Source: Opitutaceae bacterium (GTDB lineage: Bacteria > Verrucomicrobiota > Verrucomicrobiia > Opitutales > Opitutaceae). Taken from it: a stretch of 23,001 bases of DNA. How positions within the stretch are numbered: the stretch's first letter is position 1; each line of letters begins with the position of its first letter. The stretch covers positions 1 through 23,001 of the forward strand of contig RGAX01000014.1 of NCBI GenBank assembly GCA_009919985.1. The letters are read 5' to 3'. The notes beneath the pieces are model-generated. The model made no database searches and was not told the DNA's origin. It saw nothing but the letters and a program-made list of their open reading frames with translations. The position numbers were made by a program, and so were the translations under genes. Shown here piece by piece: positions 21,528 to 23,001 of the stretch.

Positions 21528-22954
21528 GCCTGTGCCTCCAAGTCGAGCTGCTCCGAAGCATTCGCCGGTCCACCGCGGAGTCGCTTAAACTCCGCCAAAG
21601 CCGCCGCCCGAGCCGCCGCGTGATTCACGATTGGGCCGGGGTAATTTTTTCCCAACTCGACGCCAGCGCGGGCCAGCACCGCCGCCGGGGCCTCCCAAGG
21701 CGCATGAATAAATTCCGCCGGCATTTTTGCCAATTCTGGCACCCAGCGCCGAACATAGTCGCCCAGGCTATCAAATTTCATCCCTTGCAACACCGGCGCG
21801 AAGACACGGAAATATGGTGCGGCATCCGCCCCACAGCCCGCGCTCCATTGCCAGCCGAGCGTGTTACTAGCCAGATCAGCATCGACAAGCGTATCCCAAA
21901 ACCACGCCGCCCCGTGCGTCCAATTTAGCCGGAGGTGTTTTACTAAAAACGAAGCCACCACCATGCGTACGCGATTGTGCATCCAGCCCGTATGCCACAG
22001 CTGGCGCATACCTGCGTCGACGATCGGATACCCCGTCGAACCCCGTTGCCAGGCACGCAATTTCTTGCCGCCGACATCCTCGGCCCAACCAAATTTCTCA
22101 AATTCCACGCGCAAAGGTCGCTCCGGCGTATGTGGAAAATGGAACATCAGGTGATACGCAAATTCACGCCAGCCGATCTCACTCAAAAACACCCGCGCCC
22201 CGTTGCTCGAAGGAAACACTCCTGAATCCTTCGAACGCGCCGCGACCGCCTCCCAGACTTGCCGCGGACTCAACTCGCCGAAATGCAACCAGGGCGAAAG
22301 GAGTGAGGTGCCGTCACGGTCCGGCAAATTGCGACGATCAGAGTAATCGTCCATCGCTCGCGAAACGAACTGTTTGAGTCGGGCCGCTGCGCCCGCTTCG
22401 CCTGGTTGCCAGGCCGCGCTGAAACCGGCATCCCAGCCAATTTTGGTCAGCAATTTTAGTTCATCCAGCGTCGCCGAATTCGGCCACTTGGCGGGAGCTG
22501 AAAACAGAGCTGAATTTATTTTCGTTACCGACGGAATTGGCTGAGTAAGACAGTGTTTCCAAAATGGCGTGAATACTTGGAAAGGCCGACCTTGTTTATT
22601 TTGAATCGTATGTGGTTCAAACAAGAGCGACGCATTAAAACTCTTGGCGTCGATACCCGCCGCGGTGAGCTCAGTCTTAATCACCGCGTCGCGGGCAATA
22701 ATAGCCGGTTCATACCGCCGATTCCAAAAAATCGCTCCCGCCCCCGTTTGAGCAATGAGTGCGCGGAGCGTTTCGGCCGATGCCCCGTGCGCGATGACTA
22801 GTCGGGAACCCCGCTCACGAAGGCTGGCTTCTAAGGAGGCAAGCGCATGATGTAACCACCAGCGAGAAGCGCCGCCCAGCGGCCATTTGTCCTCAGCGGT
22901 ATCATCAAAAATATAAACTTCATCTGGCATTGAGAACGTTTGAAAATTCCGCAA
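21524..22954 (-). CDS. phr: Class I deoxyribodipyrimidine photolyase; N-terminus missing or altered
   Basis: About 470 residues homologous to CPD photolyases, which split cyclobutane pyrimidine dimers with blue light using FADH-. The antenna domain has VYIFDDTAED, GGASRWWLHHAL and FWNRRYEP. The FAD/DNA region has STGYPIVDAGMRQL, WMHNRVRMVVASFL, DADLASNTLGWQW (tryptophan chain) and GCGADAAPYFRVF. The usual N-terminal strand with a WFRxDLRxxDNPAL motif should lie about 25 residues before VYIFDD but is absent. The frame remains open to the window edge through an AT-rich repeat-like sequence. Start codons available are TTG 22954 and ATG 22930 (then MPDEVYIFDD). FNP after the PYFR motif reads FAP. 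It may be a pseudogene, a truncated but folded enzyme, or a sequence junction. Confidence 0.8.
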   Translation of the reverse strand: MRNFQTFSMPDEVYIFDDTAEDKWPLGGASRWWLHHALASLEASLRERGSRLVIAHGASAETLRALIAQTGAGAIFWNRRYEPAIIARDAVIKTELTAAGIDAKSFNASLLFEPHTIQNKQGRPFQVFTPFWKHCLTQPIPSVTKINSALFSAPAKWPNSATLDELKLLTKIGWDAGFSAAWQPGEAGAAARLKQFVSRAMDDYSDRRNLPDRDGTSLLSPWLHFGELSPRQVWEAVAARSKDSGVFPSSNGARVFLSEIGWREFAYHLMFHFPHTPERPLRVEFEKFGWAEDVGGKKLRAWQRGSTGYPIVDAGMRQLWHTGWMHNRVRMVVASFLVKHLRLNWTHGAAWFWDTLVDADLASNTLGWQWSAGCGADAAPYFRVFAPVLQGMKFDSLGDYVRRWVPELAKMPAEFIHAPWEAPAAVLARAGVELGKNYPGPIVNHAAARAAALAEFKRLRGGPANASEQLDLEAQA

Positions 22955-22960
22955 TACATT

Positions 22961-23001
22961 GCCGCTATCAATATCGATTTCTATAGCGGCGATTTCTATT
23001 A
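22961..23001. repeat. AT-rich direct and inverted repeats at the right edge
   Basis: GATTTCTAT occurs at 22976-22984 and again at 22991-22999, giving a 15-nt period (GATTTCTATAGCGGC repeated in part). GCCGCTAT (22961-22968) and ATAGCGGC (22983-22990) are an inverted pair. Local GC falls to roughly 40 percent or less, clearly below the neighbouring coding DNA. This lies where the photolyase N-terminus should be; it continues beyond the window. Confidence 0.55.

Noticed and set aside
1..23001. CRISPR arrays, tRNA or rRNA genes, transposases, phage genes
   Set aside because: Searched by eye on both strands; no regular repeat-spacer array, cloverleaf with CCA-type end or transposase motif was seen.

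Overview
The window reads as a chromosomal segment of a GC-rich Gram-negative bacterium, most likely Verrucomicrobiota of the Opitutaceae type. This is an inference from gene content. The clues are a run of divergent pseudopilins, a Rho factor with an Ala/Pro-rich N-terminus, a secreted protease ending in a duplicated domain I associate with Opitutaceae proteins, and very few Shine-Dalgarno sequences. No rRNA or tRNA gene, CRISPR array, transposase or phage gene was seen.

Layout. Positions 1-2858 (minus strand) hold four consecutive pseudopilin genes, with a fifth gene probably beginning at the left edge. Positions 2929-4951 (minus) hold acs (acetyl-CoA synthetase) and its intrinsic terminator. 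Divergent from acs and on the plus strand follow rho, an unrecognised 585-residue protein, hisF and prfC. Next on the plus strand come a secreted 204-residue protein and a matrixin-like metalloprotease with three Ig-like domains (11068-13933), then a 31-codon gene for a very basic peptide and rimO. ndk runs convergently to rimO, and the two share a bidirectional terminator.

The right third (16208 to about 22950, minus) is a compact apparent operon. It encodes a class I photolyase, an iron-sulfur photolyase/cryptochrome, a 52-residue DUF2256 protein, an SRPBCC-TIGR01777 fusion, and two FAD-dependent oxidoreductases. Start/stop overlaps or short gaps imply co-transcription. Together they look like a light/UV and flavin-redox module, and this is the most interesting region. 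The photolyase gene at its upstream end lacks the expected N-terminal motif and abuts AT-rich repeat DNA at the window edge.

Two short genes (DUF2256, 52 aa; basic peptide, 31 aa) are easily missed by length-filtered gene calling. Several starts were moved: hisF and the first pseudopilin because the longer reading begins inside a terminator stem, and the metalloprotease because a GTG start gives a clean signal peptide. No gene-free stretch exceeds 300 bases; the longest gaps are about 110 bases.
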